Of a stretch of 64,000 bases of DNA, positions 34,312 to 46,039 are shown piece by piece. The notes beneath the pieces were generated by a model that searched no databases, was not told where the DNA came from, and saw only the letters and a program-made list of their open reading frames with translations. Positions within the stretch are counted from its first letter, which is position 1, and every line of letters starts with the position of its first letter. The translations under genes were made by a program, and so were the position numbers. The stretch is from NCBI GenBank assembly GCA_007922195.1, contig ML681996.1:17746135-17810134 (forward strand), given 5' to 3'. The DNA is from Podocnemis expansa. Lineage: Eukaryota > Chordata > Testudines > Podocnemididae.

Positions 34312-34699
34312 AAAAAATGATATGGGAAAAAATTCTAATGCATGAACACAAAACCTTCCCATAATGGCTGTAGTCCACACACCAGATGGAAGTTGAATGA
34401 AACTCTGCTTCCTGGCTCAGCTGTTGGCCTCAGCCTGAGTTCTCTGATGACTCACTGTGGTGACTGCACTAATTTTAGCCTGGATTCTCCAGACTGAATG
34501 ATTGTGGATAGGATTTTTTCAGTTGTCAGTGGAAAAGCTGAGTTTCTTGAGGCTTTTCTTGACCTGGTCACTGTATTGGTGCTTTGGCCTTTACCTCAAG
34601 GCATGCACTCCACAAATCCCAGGCAGAGAAGGGTGTGAATATCGAGAGCAGACTATAGGCCAGTTCTTTAAAGAATCTCATTAGTAGAAATCCACTGGT
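34312..34699. other. Non-coding stretch
   Basis: No clear feature; it may include the 3' end of the LINE that follows on the minus strand. Confidence 0.35.
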
Positions 34700-34951
34700 C
34701 ACAAGTAACTCCAAGAACTTTTGTAAGATAGCAGAAGTCGAAGCTGTTCAATTTCTATGCCTGTTGGGAGTATCTAATCCAGATCCTAAATGTAAAGAAA
34801 GACACTGTGAACCCAGACCTGATAAACAGACACCTTTGTTTTCTGGGTTAGCATTTATTGCCCCAAATACATGAGGTAAGTTTGCTCAAAGGTAACAGAA
34901 GCTTTGCTGACTACATCATTTTCTATCAAGGTTAAATGATCTGATGAAAAT

Positions 34952-35899
34952 TTATCCAAGATAAGAGAAGTAATACACATTTTCTAGAGCTTCATTATTA
35001 ATATAGCCCGTAGGTGGAATATTGGTAATTTGTGACATGGTAACTGTTTTCTTGCTACTAATTACCATGCCAAACTTGATGCATGAATTAGAAAACTTAC
35101 ACATCATGACCTGCAGTTCATCAAGTGAATTAGAGATAAATCTGTGAAAAGTAGATCCCAAAGAGTGACCAGGGCGACATACTTTCTGCAGAGGAATAGT
35201 CAGATGTTAAACAAGCTGCTGTACATCCTCAATAAGCCTGATTGACCATTTCCAAAAGCATATGTAAGTAGAATAGAGAAGTCAAATTCAGTACATGCTA
35301 AGATGCAGACTTGCTTAATACCAGAACCAATACTAAAGTCAGATGATGTTTTATCTTCATACTTCATTCCCCCATTCTTTTGTGGACAGCCAGTTTTCAA
35401 CAGAGTCATGCAGATTCCATTTCTGCTAACCATGTCAAAGGCTTTTCGTAGGTAAGCAAATGCTGCAGAGAGGTGTTCCTGTTGTCCATGTCTTTTTTTT
35501 TTCCCCCCTTGCGACAAGTGCAATGTGAAAAACATCTCAGCTATGGGGTAGCAACTCTGAACACCAATTGACAATCGGTTAGATTTTCTCAGCAAGGACT
35601 TGGAGACTTTTCAACAGGATCCTTACAAGCATCTTGCTGACCATGGAGAGTCAATATATCCCTCAACAGTTGTTGCAGTCTTTTCTGTTCCCATTATTTT
35701 TATATAGAGTAATTACCTGTGCATCTGTTAGATGCTGGGGAATATGGCTTTCTTCCCAACAGCTGCAGAGAATTACATAGATATTAATTGCAAGCTTCCT
35801 CCCCCCTGCCTTCAGGAGCTCCAAAGGTATCTGATTGTTACTTGATGCTGTCCCAGGTGCAATCTCTTGGATAACTTCTCTACATCTTGAAGAATTCAT
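34952..35899 (-). pseudogene. LINE reverse transcriptase fragments
   Basis: Fingers: SSNNQIPLELLKAGG, then IPQHLTDAQVITLYKNNGNRKDCNN. Palm: AYLRKAFDMVSRNGI (motif A, Asp kept), GCPQKN, then SGIKQVCILA (motif B, Gly lost in KQGC). Thumb side: LDELQVMMCKFSNSC…FGMVISSKKTVTM and VYYFSYLG. The FADD/YADD region is unreadable. At least three frame breaks. Confidence 0.72.
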
Positions 35900-36957
35900 A
35901 TTTGGTACAGGACCTGCATTGCTGGAAGCTGGAAGATGGCAGGTAAGGCAGTATCACAGGTACTAGCATCCTTTGAATACAGTTCTTTGAAATGTTCATT
36001 TAATTGGTAAAGTTTGTTTTTGCCTGTCAATCACCATTCATTTTCAGGTTTCTGGTCTTTATACAAGGGGGACCAAGTAACTCTTTAATTCCATTTTAGG
36101 TTTCACAAAGGTCCCCTCTTTCAAAGAGGATCTGAATATTTTTGTTCAGGTCTTGCCAATACTTCTGGACGCAGTTTCTGGTGGTTTTCTGAATCATAAC
36201 CTTATCTTAAATTTGTGAGTTCTGAACTTTATTGGTTGTGAAGTAGACTTAAGGGAGTTTGCTTTTTCTTTTCTACAAGTTAGAGTAGCAGATGTCCAGA
36301 ATCTGAGAACTAGTTAGAATGCTGTTTTCTTTGTTTTCTTTTTCAAAGCCATCCTGGCAGTGGGTCAGTATCTTATTTTTAAAACTTTCTCACAAGATGT
36401 CAGAATCAGGTTGATCATTTTCAAAAACAAGCTCAAATGCATATTGAAACTGCACTAATGCTAGAATTCTTCATGTTCATGACACTGAAGTGAGGTTTAC
36501 CTTTTGACTTTGTGTAACAGATCTTTTAAAGATGTAATTGGAGCTTGGCCTAACAAGAGTATCATTAATGTCACAATCAGTGCTATGCATTTATCCAACA
36601 CACAGAAATGTTTCTGCAATGGATTAGGATGAGGTCTACCTAATGCTAATGTCCTAAATGAGAGCGTTTCCATGTGACTTTGCTGAGGCTGCTGCCAGCA
36701 AAATAGGTGTTCAAGACTAATAGCTCACAAGAAGCATGCTGCTCAAGGGCACTCTGTCTATATTTATTGAGGCTATTTCTGCCATGTTGATTAATGATGT
36801 GTCCCTAGTGAACCCAAACGTTTTTCACGTGGTCATTAAAATCACTATGAACAGAGAGTTTTTGCAGGGACATTCTGAATGATTTGTTCAAATTGAGAAA
36901 AATGGACCAAAGAGTGAGGGTTTCTCAGTTCATGTTCACATGCAGCCTCATGATCCT

Positions 36958-37149
36958 CTAATCCATCGGTGCTGGAGAGGCATGTGCACTGAGCACAGAC
37001 TTCTTGATAACAAACCTAAATCCATGTACATTTGGTTCATTGTCAGGTTTTCCAGACCAGAAGAAGTGATACTTTACTTGGTGATTCTCTTTCCAAAAGT
37101 TTCCTCTCAGTGAGGGCAGTTTTCTGAAGTTCATAATTTTCCTGCTCAA
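36958..37149 (-). pseudogene. APE-type endonuclease fragment of LINE
   Basis: The frame includes LPSLRGNFWKE, then YHFFWSGKPDNEPNVHGF.FVIK, which fits the segment of LINE AP-endonucleases just after the ETR-type motif (family text: FFWSGR … GVGFAI). It is only about 60 codons long and frames downstream are lost. Confidence 0.6.
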
Positions 37150-37150
37150 G

Positions 37151-37878
37151 TTTGGTTAAAATATTGTGAATGTTTCAACAAGAAGTGATTATTTTAGAGT
37201 CAGGAAAGAAAGAAGTATAAGGAAACTTTTTAGCCTACTTTTTTCTATAGTCTTCCCAGACTGAAGCCAGTAGGCTGCTCCTAGAGCTGCTTGGAGATCT
37301 GAGATGCTGCCAAAAACCTAGGTTCATCTCCATGAGAACAAGCTATCATTGAGCACTGATCCTTGATGCATACATCAGGCAAAACAAAGAAGGGATCGCC
37401 ATACAGCCTTCACCTTCTCTCTTGGCAAGAATGGAAAAAAAAGGTCAAAACAATTAGCATAGGACTGCTGCCGCATCTAGCTGCAATTGTTGCAGCTAGA
37501 TGCTGCAGCAGTTCCATGTTAATTGAAAGTGTCCACTTATTTTTATCCACAGCTATGCCTTTTCTAGATGGATATGGTCCCAATAGAGTGCAGACCATTG
37601 ACTCTACAGTAGGCTCATCTGCTTTTTGGGGGGACATTTCCTTTACTGAAGAGGTTTTATCACACTTAGGCACTCCTTCTCCTTAAGTTGTTGGAACTTC
37701 CCAACAGTAAACACGTTTATTAACCAATAGCAATCATTTGCCATTACATTGATGGCTGCACTGCATTTGGTGATAAATCCCAGGAAAAGAATGGTCCAGA
37801 CAAATGGCACCAATTAAGAATAACAAAAAATGTGAAGTCTCTAGCTGCATACAATTCTGAGTGAAGAAAGTCCATTAA
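37151..37878. other. Non-coding stretch
   Basis: Open frames on both strands at 37.4-37.7 kb have no recognised domain. A local inverted word (AGCTGCAATTGTTGCAGCTA) lies near 37479. Confidence 0.4.
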
Positions 37879-37957
37879 GAAACAAGGAGTCCTGTGGCAC
37901 TTAAAGACTAACAGATTTATTTTTTGCATGACAGCTGCCCCTTTGAACTCACTGAGA
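37879..37957. mobile_element. Tiny fold-back PLE terminus
   Basis: AACAAGGAGTCCTGTGGCAC, AAAGACTAACAGATTTATT and TTTTGCATG (minus terminus) are followed at 37932 by ACAGCTGCCCCTTTGAA, the outer end of the plus terminus. Both arms are cut before the hammerhead-like block is complete. Confidence 0.75.
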
Positions 37958-38452
37958 AACAAACACATTTTCAGTTATGCAGTTAGCACTATATGCCGAT
38001 TTTAAAAATCTATAGTCACTGAGCACAAAAGAAAGCAACCTGAAGATGAGGAAAATGAATAATTAAGTTTGCACATTTAAAATTATCTATGGAAAAGAAA
38101 TGGCAATATCAAGTTCTATTTTCTCTGTTGCCCCATAAAAAGCAGTAGGTATGCAAATACTTTACACCTGTCATTTTAAAGGTTAAGGTAGCTGATGTTG
38201 ATAATACCTTGCAGCCTTCATCACATAGGTAAACTTAATGTAATTTGAATTAATTCTTATAGGCAGCGTTTCATGCAATATCGATAGAGTTTCTCTGCAT
38301 GCAGTGAAAACATATATTTGAATTAAGATCTAGTCATGTAACTCTGATAGCACATTATTCTCTCTTTCTGCCCATGTTATGGTGATGCTGTAGAACAAAT
38401 ACAGGATTTCTTAAGCCTGAAAAGGAGTGTACATGTCTGGTATGACATAGAG

Positions 38453-38666
38453 AAGTGTTTCTCAACCAGTGTGCCACAGCACACAGATGTGCCGTCAGAT
38501 CGGAGCAGGTATGCCACAGAATTTTTGAAAAACTACTCAGAGCTCTGGATTGGCGCATTGGCTCATGAATATTCATGAGTTCATTTGGAAACTATATGGT
38601 GGTGTGCCTCAAATTACTTAAAAGTAGCAAGGTGTGCCACAGCAGAGAAAATGTTAGGAACCACTG
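38453..38666. mobile_element. hAT MITE, 214 bp, perfect 8-bp duplication
   Basis: Starts AAGTGTTTCTCAACC (CAGTG expected) and ends GTTAGGAACCACTG. ACATAGAG flanks it on both sides (38445-38452 and 38667-38674), a perfect 8-bp hAT target duplication. The GTGTGCCACAGCA words inside recur near the right end (GGTGTGCCACAGCAGAG), extending the inverted or sub-terminal repeat structure. Non-coding. Confidence 0.9.
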
Positions 38667-38674
38667 ACATAGAG

Positions 38675-39783
38675 TTCCACTCCAAGTGTTCTTATCATAT
38701 GGAACCTCAGATGAGGGGAAGGGACATAGGATCTGCTGTTATGTGTCCTATGATATGTTCCTCTGATAGGATTTTGGGAAAGAAGGGTCCAGATTCTTTT
38801 CCAGCACTTAAATCGGAGCAGCAACTACAAGAAAGTAGCTTTTCTCCCAATGCCGCTGAGCTGCTCAAAAAGAAATATCTTTTCACCATCAATTACTCAG
38901 TGCCAAGAAGAGTTATTCAGGCTGAATGTTGGGTAAAAGAGTTGGGCCTAAAGTTTGATCATGCTGAAGTGAAGGGCAAAACTTAGATTTCAGTGGGAGC
39001 ACCACTGGGCTCAAGCTAATTAGTTCATAAATGAAGTGAATTGTCCAAGGTTATAATGTGAATCAGTACCAGAACATGGATTTAAAATATAGTTGTTCTA
39101 ATAATTCAGAATGGTCCTCTTAGTGATACAGAATTTCAGATCTTGATATACATTGTTCTATAAGTCTTACTCTATATCTAATTTGGTAGTACATAATCTT
39201 CCCCCTAAAAAAAGAAGACATTAAAGGGTTTTGCAATTTGAGAGTACTTACCTATTACCCATTGTGAGTGGGAACTTTTTATTTCTAGAGTGAAAAAGAC
39301 TTTTTGTCCCCAACAGCGCTACTTTAATAATTAGGCTTGAAAACCCAAGGGGGGGGGGATTTGGGCCGATTTTTAATTTTACACATGCAATTAAAAAAAC
39401 AAAACAAAAGCAACAAAAATGTTGTAGGAGTTATAGCTTGGAAACATATTTAAAACACTTCTTTTTAGTTTTAGCAACTTAGTAGTAACAGTCTTCATTA
39501 TTTGTAAAGCTAGAATTCTGATGAAGCATGCTGCCAGTGCTATTTCTTGCTCACTCAAGGGGTTTCAGGTTGTATTTTTTTTCTTTTCTGTTTAGCATGT
39601 TCAGCAAAAAGTGCACTGTAGTACATATATTAGGACAGTAAATATATTGCTCTTTTGAAGAAATTTGCTGAGCAAAACTACAGCTAACAAGCAGGAAAGT
39701 CAAGATGTAATAGATTCATTACAGTGCATACCTAGATAATCCAAGAATTTTGGAAACTCCCAAATTCACCTAAAATAACTAAA
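38675..39783. other. Non-coding stretch
   Basis: A 133-codon open frame starts inside the hAT element and runs on (38585-38986) but has no domain; treated as chance. Confidence 0.45.
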
Positions 39784-40536
39784 ATGAGTTTCAGGTCTAT
39801 TAAGATAAGTTTTTATCTGACATATCTGAAATCCTACCAGTGGCTGGAAAAGGCTGGACTAAAAGACAGCACTGAGGCACTGATCATAGCAGCACAAGAA
39901 CAGGCACTGAGCACCAGATCCATTGAAGCAGGGGTCTACCACACTAGACAGGACCCAAGGTGCAGACTGTGCAGAGAGGCCTCAGAGACAGTCCAACACA
40001 TAGTGGCAGGATGTAAGATGCAGGCAGGAACAGCATACACTGAACGGCACAACCAAGTAGCTGGCATTGTGTACAGGAACATCTGCACAGTGTATGGGCT
40101 AGACCCTCCCAAGGCCAGATGGGAGACCCCACAGAAGGTCGTGGAGAATAACAGGGCTAAGATTCTGTGGGACTTCCAGATCCAAACGGACAGGCAGGTA
40201 CTGGCCAATCAACCAGACATCGTGGTAATAGACAAGGACCAGAAGACAGCGGTGGTGATAGACGTAGCAGTGCCAAGTGACAGCAACATCAGGAAGAAGG
40301 AGTATGAGAAGCTGGAGAAATACCAGGGCCTGAAAGAGGAACTAGAACGGATGTGGAAAGTAAAGGACAAAGTGGTCCCAGTGGTGGTAGGAGCACTCTG
40401 GGCTGTGACTCCTAAGCTGGGAGAGTGGCTCCAACTGATCCCAGGAACAACATCAGAGCTCTCTGTCCAGAAGAGTGCAGTGCTAGGAGCAGCTAAGATA
40501 CTGTGCAGAACCCTCAAACTCGCAGGCCTCTGGTAG
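39784..40536 (+). CDS. Restriction-like endonuclease end of an R2/R4-type LINE
   Basis: An uninterrupted 250-codon frame. Homology begins near residue 20 (WLEKAGLKDSTEALIIAAQEQAL), and the first 19 codons are probably host sequence. Residues 60-77 form a CCHC zinc knuckle (C60-x2-C63-x8-H72-x4-C77). Residues 143-160 hold the restriction-like nuclease core (QPDIVVID … VVIDVAVPSD, i.e. PD…D), followed by EKYQGLKEEL. The tail VVPVVVGALWAVTP … LGAAKIL is typical of R2/R4/NeSL-group LINEs. In these elements this nuclease nicks target DNA for reverse transcription. RT and 5' domains are missing (5'-truncated copy), and no 28S rDNA flanks it. A retro-element fragment is more likely than a host gene, but the open frame is notable. 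Confidence 0.8.
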   Translation: MSFRSIKISFYLTYLKSYQWLEKAGLKDSTEALIIAAQEQALSTRSIEAGVYHTRQDPRCRLCREASETVQHIVAGCKMQAGTAYTERHNQVAGIVYRNICTVYGLDPPKARWETPQKVVENNRAKILWDFQIQTDRQVLANQPDIVVIDKDQKTAVVIDVAVPSDSNIRKKEYEKLEKYQGLKEELERMWKVKDKVVPVVVGALWAVTPKLGEWLQLIPGTTSELSVQKSAVLGAAKILCRTLKLAGLW

Positions 40537-41339
40537 AGGACCTGAGGTTGAGGAAGACACATACCACCCATAGGGGTGAGAGGGGAATTTTTATTTTATT
40601 TAATAATTATATTTACCCCTTAGACTCCTTTCTTAATTGTGGTCTCTAGATTTTGGGGGGAAAGACTCCGGGTGGATGTTAATTAAGGTTGCTCCATTGA
40701 CTTTGAGTTGTGGCAGTTTACATGAACTGAGCACCTGTCCCTAAATGTTCTTATGATGCAAAATGGACTTAAAGCTGCTTGAAGTTGGCAGCAGAACATT
40801 TCCACAGCTTCGAAAAGCCAGTTAAGCCAAACTGGAACCATGCTTTTTCAGCCCCCTTGGCATAAATGTTATGGTGAGTGTTTTCCAGTGGAAAGACGAT
40901 GAATGCAGGAGCACTGGGGTGGCCATTTCAGGCATTTTGGAGCAAATCCCATCATTTATGTTAAGGGAGCTCTAAGAGTAGAATACTGTTCATTCAGTTG
41001 TGCCAGGTGTAAGTATGCTTTTAGGAGATTGTCTAGGGAGACTTCTTCCCTTGGGCTCTTTTTGTAGCCCAATTCATCACTTACTTTCTCTGTGGCTGCA
41101 CACAGATTAAATCTGGGGTTAGAGCAGGATGAGTCCAGAGTATCTCCTGCTGTGCAGATCTTCTTGCTTTCTTCATTCACTAAGTGAACTCAATGGTTAA
41201 AGTAGATTGGAAGAAAGAGATGTTCATTACCTCAACAGGAGGCTATTGTTTGGGAGAATGTTGCTTATCTAACTACAGAAAGTAAGGAGAACTCTGTTAC
41301 TTTCTGCTTCCACTTCCTTTAACCCCTAGGGAACAAACA
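40537..41339. other. LINE 3' UTR end and non-coding stretch
   Basis: The first 60-70 bp after the stop (to about 40606, an A/T-rich TTTTATTTTATTTAATAA) probably form the 3' UTR of the R2/R4-type LINE. The rest is unassigned. Confidence 0.4.
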
Positions 41340-41786
41340 GATATAAAGTGGACATCAGGAAGTTTAGACCTGAAATAAGATAAAGGTTTCTAGCCATCAG
41401 GGGAGTAAGTTCTGTAACACCCTTCTGAGGGGAACCATGGAAGCAAGAAACCTGCTTGGCTTCAAGACTAAACTTGGCAAGGTTATGGAGGGAATGGTAT
41501 GATGGGATAGCCTAATTTGGCAATTAACTGATCTTTGAATACTAACTGTAAATATGCCCAATAGCCTATGATGGTATGTTAGATGCAGTGGGTTTTGTGT
41601 TACTACAGAGAATTATTTCTGTGTGTTTGGCTGGTGAGTCTTGTCTACATGTTCAGGGTTTAACTGATCGCCATCTTTGGATTCAGGTAGACATTTTCGC
41701 TCAGGAAAGATTGGCATAGGACTTAGGAGGTTTTCACCTTGGTCTGCAGCATGGCCACTGATCATTTGCTGGTGAATACTCTATAC

Positions 41787-42184
41787 CAGTGGTTCCCAGC
41801 CTTTTTCAGGTTGGCGACCCTTTTTTTAACAAAAAAAAAAAAATCTTTGCAGCCCCCCGCCCCCCCGGCTGATAATGTAATCTGGCCCACGCCATTCTGG
41901 CAGTGCTGCTGGGACAGCCAGGAAGTGGCGCCGCCACCACCATGGCCTGTGCCACTGGGGAGCCAAGCTGTGGCAGCTATGGCCCCCTGCCCTTGCCCCT
42001 GCCAGGGAGCTGCCGCAGCCCCACCCCCTGCCAGGATGCATCCATGGGTAAGAAGAGACAGCCCTGGCGGGGAGCATCAGGGCTGCTGCTGAATTCCGGC
42101 CCCAGCAGGGAGCGACTCCACGGACCCCCTACAACATGTCCACGGACCCCCAGAGGTCCCCAGACCACAGCTTGGGAACCACTT
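41787..42184. mobile_element. hAT non-autonomous element, 398 bp
   Basis: Ends CAGTGGTTCCC and GGGAACCACTT (last base changed) are inverted repeats. CTCTATAC (41779-41786) and TTCTATAC (42185-42192) are the 8-bp duplication with one mismatch. The interior is GC-rich with a C-rich tract; reading frames across it are artefacts. Confidence 0.88.
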
Positions 42185-42207
42185 TTCTATACCTTTTAAA
42201 ATCATGT

Positions 42208-42384
42208 GTTTAAATTGGAATGAGCTGCCTAGGGAGGTGGTGGAATCTCCATCTTGGGAGGTGTTTAAGGCCCAGCTGGACAAAACCATGACTGGGATGG
42301 TTTAGTGGGAGTGGTCCTGCCTCTGGCAGCAGGTTGGACTATATGACCTCATGAGGTTCCTTCCAACCCTATGATTCTATGATT
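42208..42384 (+). mobile_element. Younger CR1 3' end nested in older CR1
   Basis: Encodes the CR1 C-terminus (WNELPREVVESPSWEVF-like) and then CGTTGGACT-like wording as GGTTGGACTATATGACCTC with the ATGATTCTATGATT tail. It inserted into the CR1 3' UTR that resumes at about 42385. Confidence 0.87.
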
Positions 42385-42515
42385 ACTTCAATAATTCAGT
42401 CTTAGGTTACAGTCTATTACAGGTGGGTGGATGAAGTTCTGTGGCCTGCGTTATGCAGGAGACCAGATTAGGTGATCATAATGGTTCCTTCTGACCTTAT
42501 AGCTATGAGACTATT

Positions 42516-43779
42516 ATGATCATAGAGCCTGATTCACCACTAGTGTAATTCTGGAGCAACAGTCCCATGGAATTTACTCCAGCCGTGAGGAAGAAGGGGC
42601 TATCCTAAGCAAGTGTCACTGCTTCCCTTCCATGGGCTGAAGGAGGATTCCTTTCCTTTTGCTTACCTTCTGAAATTCTTCCTGTCAGCACTGGAGAAAA
42701 ACCATTGCCTGGTAATGGTTCTGTAACATTGTACAAATCAAAGGAGGGAGGGAGAGAGAGAGAGAGACAGATTGTTAAAAAATCAGATGGAGTTTTTAAG
42801 CCACTGGGATGTTGAATAGACCCTATGATTTATCCATACTTCTGTACTTGTTGTAACCCAGTAACAGTACCTAGCACTTTTCAGCCAAAAGAATCTTCTG
42901 TTCTTCTGAGAAAATAACATTAATTATGAAAGTTTCAGGAGCAGAGACAATGAAAGCTAACACAGATTAGTTTAGCATTTGTAAAAGTGTAATACATCTG
43001 GTAGACAAGGCTATGTTTCTCTGTGAAATGTGAGGTCCCCCCCACCAAACTTTCTTTATACTTATCTAATTTAGCATATATAGCATACAAACAATAGCTA
43101 GTTTATGTCAAGACCTTCTCACTATAAAACCTTCCATGTTCTATTTGAAAAAATTAAGACTGAGAGAACTATATGAGACAACATCTGTAGTAAAATAAGA
43201 AACATGCTTTTCCCATCATTGATCTCCATGTATCTCTTTCTTTTCTAGTGCCCCTATCCCTTTCCCTTTATTATGTACTCTATTTATTTTCCTATGTTTC
43301 TCTTTTCCATTATTATTTATTATCTTTTTTCCTAAATGTGGCAGCTTGCTTTTTTTTTTTTTTTTTTTTTTTTTAAAGTGAGGTTTTTCTTTAACAGTGA
43401 ATCAGGGGGATGATAGGTTCCCAAGTTCTCACAACCTGAGTACTAGTGGTTTGATGCATAACTTGAGGCAAAAAAGTGCATTTGTATTCTCTTACAAGTT
43501 GGAGGTGGTTTCTTTTTATATATGTAATGGAATAATTTATCATGAGTAGATAGCAGTTGGCATCTGTAGTTCTTGTGCCATCTTGCATCACATAATACAT
43601 ATGCTGCAGGTTATCACAGCATGTCACAAAACATTTTTTTCAGTTGTGGAGTAGATTTTGAAATTGAAGGTAATGGATCTTACACACTTTCAGAACAAGG
43701 GAGAATGACAAAAGAATGAGTATGTCAGGCTTTCTCTCATAGTTCTCCACTCTTATTGTGGTTTTCCTCACCTCTGAGA
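42516..43779. other. Non-coding stretch with microsatellites
   Basis: Contains an ancient motif (GAGCCTGATTCACCACTAG … GGAATTTACTCC) at 42528-42585, a (GA)n run at 42750-42766 and a 24-25 nt poly-T at 43351-43374. No gene. Confidence 0.5.
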
Positions 43780-44063
43780 GGATGTCTACACTGCTAGGGC
43801 TGTGCATATCCGTGTCACAATAGCGACCAGGTGAGCTGTGGAGACCCACTTAATTAACCCTGGAAGTTCTCTGTGGTCAACACCGTTAATCCCGCCCCCT
43901 CAAAGTGAGGGAGACTGCATCAACTGGAGGGCATCTTCCATTGACGCAGGGCTCTGAAGACACCATGATACAGAAACTTAAGTTTATCAATACAAGATAT
44001 GCTGTCTACAGTAGGCAGCTTGCATATCTACCATCAACTGCCGGCATCAGTGTAGACCACGCC
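43780..44063. mobile_element. Inverted-repeat element, GTCTACACTG ends
   Basis: The left GGATGTCTACACTGCTA and the right end (complement GGCGTGGTCTACACTGA) share GTCTACACTG. No palindrome array inside and no coding capacity. Probably a separate family of the same superfamily as the 11.35-kb element. Confidence 0.65.
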
Positions 44064-45454
44064 TTGAGTCTCCCTCCATTCCATCCTCAGCTGTCCTTTT
44101 GTTATGTCCTCTAACAATGCTTTCGCATGCATGAAGCACCTTTTCTGAACTGAGCTCTACCTTCCCCTTCTCCAGATTATTCATAAGATGCACTTCTGAC
44201 ATAACACCTACAGGAAACCAGTCAATATTTGAAAGCTATCCTGAAGTACAACTGGGTAAAACCAGCATTCAATTTCAAAGTTAATTAAAGTAAACATACA
44301 CATACATTCATATGCAGGGCAAGATCTGTAGCTGAGTAGCTGGCTCAGTATATTCATTCCATTGTTTTCCCTGTCTCCTAGCTTTGATATATTATTGATC
44401 TTAGATTGAAAGGTCTTTAGTGAAGGAAATTTGTCTACTTCTCTGTTTCTACAGCACCAAACACAGCAGAATTCAAATTTTGATGTAGACCTCTGGACTT
44501 TACCTTAGTATAAATGTTTACATAACAACAACATGCATAGTTTAACTGATTAACGTTAACAGGTATGAATGGCTCACAATAACCGCCAGATGCATAGTTC
44601 ACCAATTCATTGTACACAAATGTGTAATGTGTTCCTCTGTGAACAAAATCTTTACCATCTCTTCCCAAGAAAGGATGAACAAATAGTTCCAATATCACAA
44701 AATTTGACCCCAAGCCCATATCAAATCTTTTTAGAATATTTAAAATTTTACTAAGTTGTTAATTATTCTTATTTTTTACATCATGTTGGCATTTGCTGTA
44801 TCTGTCATCTCTGCAATATGACAAGATAACTGTTAAAATGTTTTAATCCCCAGTGAAACAGTACAATAAATCATGAACAAAAGTCAAATTTTGTAAGATT
44901 TCAGCTCTATTTCTTTGGACCAAAGAAGTTTAGATGCACTTAAGAGAAACATCCAGAGTTTTAGCTTCTTATCCAGACAGACTTTAAATATCTTTTTCAG
45001 GTTCATTTGGCACTAGCCTTAAACAACTTGCTGGTGTTGCAAGTATCACTGAACTTCTACACTGAAGTGGAGCATTTCATAATTCATATAACTCTCATTC
45101 CAGTCTGTTACTCAGAACACAATGATTCAAAGCCCTTGCTCTAGAAACAAAGTTGCAGATTAAGGATTATTTAAGTAGGTCTTGAAAGATAACCTTTTTC
45201 TGGTAAGAAGTATTTTAATTAGTTTTGACCTATTTAAGGTCTGCACAGAGCTGGTGTGTACACACTGAACCCAAAATGACTGCAAGTGTGTACCATTTTG
45301 ATCAGAACATGTGGCTTAACATAACAGTACCCTCAAGCTGAGGATTGATGCTTTTAGCATAAAACACACCATATGTGGTATTCATTTGCATAACTGGTTG
45401 TTGTAGAGTACAAGGAAATGGCTTGAGTCAACTGAAGACAAATAGCTGAAAAAG
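44064..45454. other. AT-rich non-coding stretch
   Basis: No recognised feature. Confidence 0.45.
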
Positions 45455-45690
45455 TAAGGAGTCTTGTGGCACTTAAAGACTAACAGATTTATTTATTGCA
45501 TGAGCTTTCATGGGAGAAAATCCCATTTTGTCAGGCCCTCTGAAGTTACCCCTCTTCAAAGCATCTGACAAAGTGGGATTTTCCCCCATGAAAGCTCATG
45601 TGGTAAATAAATCTGTTAGTCTTTAAGTGCCACAAGACTCCTTGCTTTTTTCGCTTTACTAGACTAACATGGCTGTCCCTTTGGAAGCAG
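45455..45690. mobile_element. Fold-back PLE terminus
   Basis: The minus-strand terminus (45455-45545) joins directly to a plus-strand terminus (45546-45690) that ends TAACATGGCTGTCCCTTTGG. Both arms hold the hammerhead-like block with changed cores (CTGACAA on the plus arm). The arms are near-perfect complements over roughly 80 bp, so the site can extrude a hairpin. Confidence 0.88.
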
Positions 45691-46039
45691 AAGAAATATA
45701 TTTGAAAAAAGCTTGCAAATATTGTAAAGAATTTATATTAGTGTCAGTTGTAGTATAACAGCCATTCTTTTATTTGTCAGTCTTTAACTTACTCAAAACA
45801 CCGAACTGTACATTTGAAAAGTGGTATGTATTTTATGTCCTGTGTAGCTTGCCATAACTAACATAGTTAGTCTGTTATGAGATGGCTCAGCCAGTTCTGT
45901 CTGGTTTTAGAGTAGGAGACTAAACCCAGTCTTTGTGTGTTTCGCATCTCCCTGTGTTACAGTAACCTCCAACTATACAACCATAATAAAAACTCCTTAT
46001 GAAATATACCTGTCTGCTATCTTATGTGCTTAACAGGAA

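Larger units (their letters stand above)
34700..37150 (-). mobile_element. APE-type non-LTR retrotransposon, degraded, antisense
   Basis: On the minus strand an endonuclease-like segment (37149-36958) is followed by an unreadable middle, an RT fingers segment (35899-35663), an RT palm segment (35595-35200) and a thumb/C-terminal segment (35161-34952), in the correct order for one LINE. The wording resembles vertebrate LINEs whose proteins are often labelled 'craniofacial development protein 2-like'. It is not CR1. The clade (RTE or related) is not certain. Confidence 0.7.
41340..42515 (+). mobile_element. CR1 LINE 3' end split by a hAT element and another CR1
   Basis: The host copy has ATAAGATAAAGGTTTCTAGC, GCTTGGCTTCAAGACTAAAC, GGTTTAACTGATCGCCATC and AGGAGGTTTTCACCTTG, then the hAT insertion, a short remnant, a second CR1 tail, and finally CAATAATTCAGTCTTAGG, GAAGTTCTGTGGCCTGCG and GATCATAATGGTTCCTTCTG. 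The order matches the copies at 15, 25 and 29 kb. Confidence 0.82.

Noticed and set aside
33986..34378. 130-codon minus-strand open frame
   Set aside because: It translates the TTTCGAAA palindrome array of an inverted-repeat element and has no domain.
39784..40536. R2 element in 28S rDNA
   Set aside because: The protein matches the R2/R4 nuclease type, but the flanks are AT-rich non-ribosomal DNA.
41739..42092. 117-codon frame with Pro/Ala-rich text
   Set aside because: It runs from CR1 3' UTR into the GC-rich interior of a hAT element.
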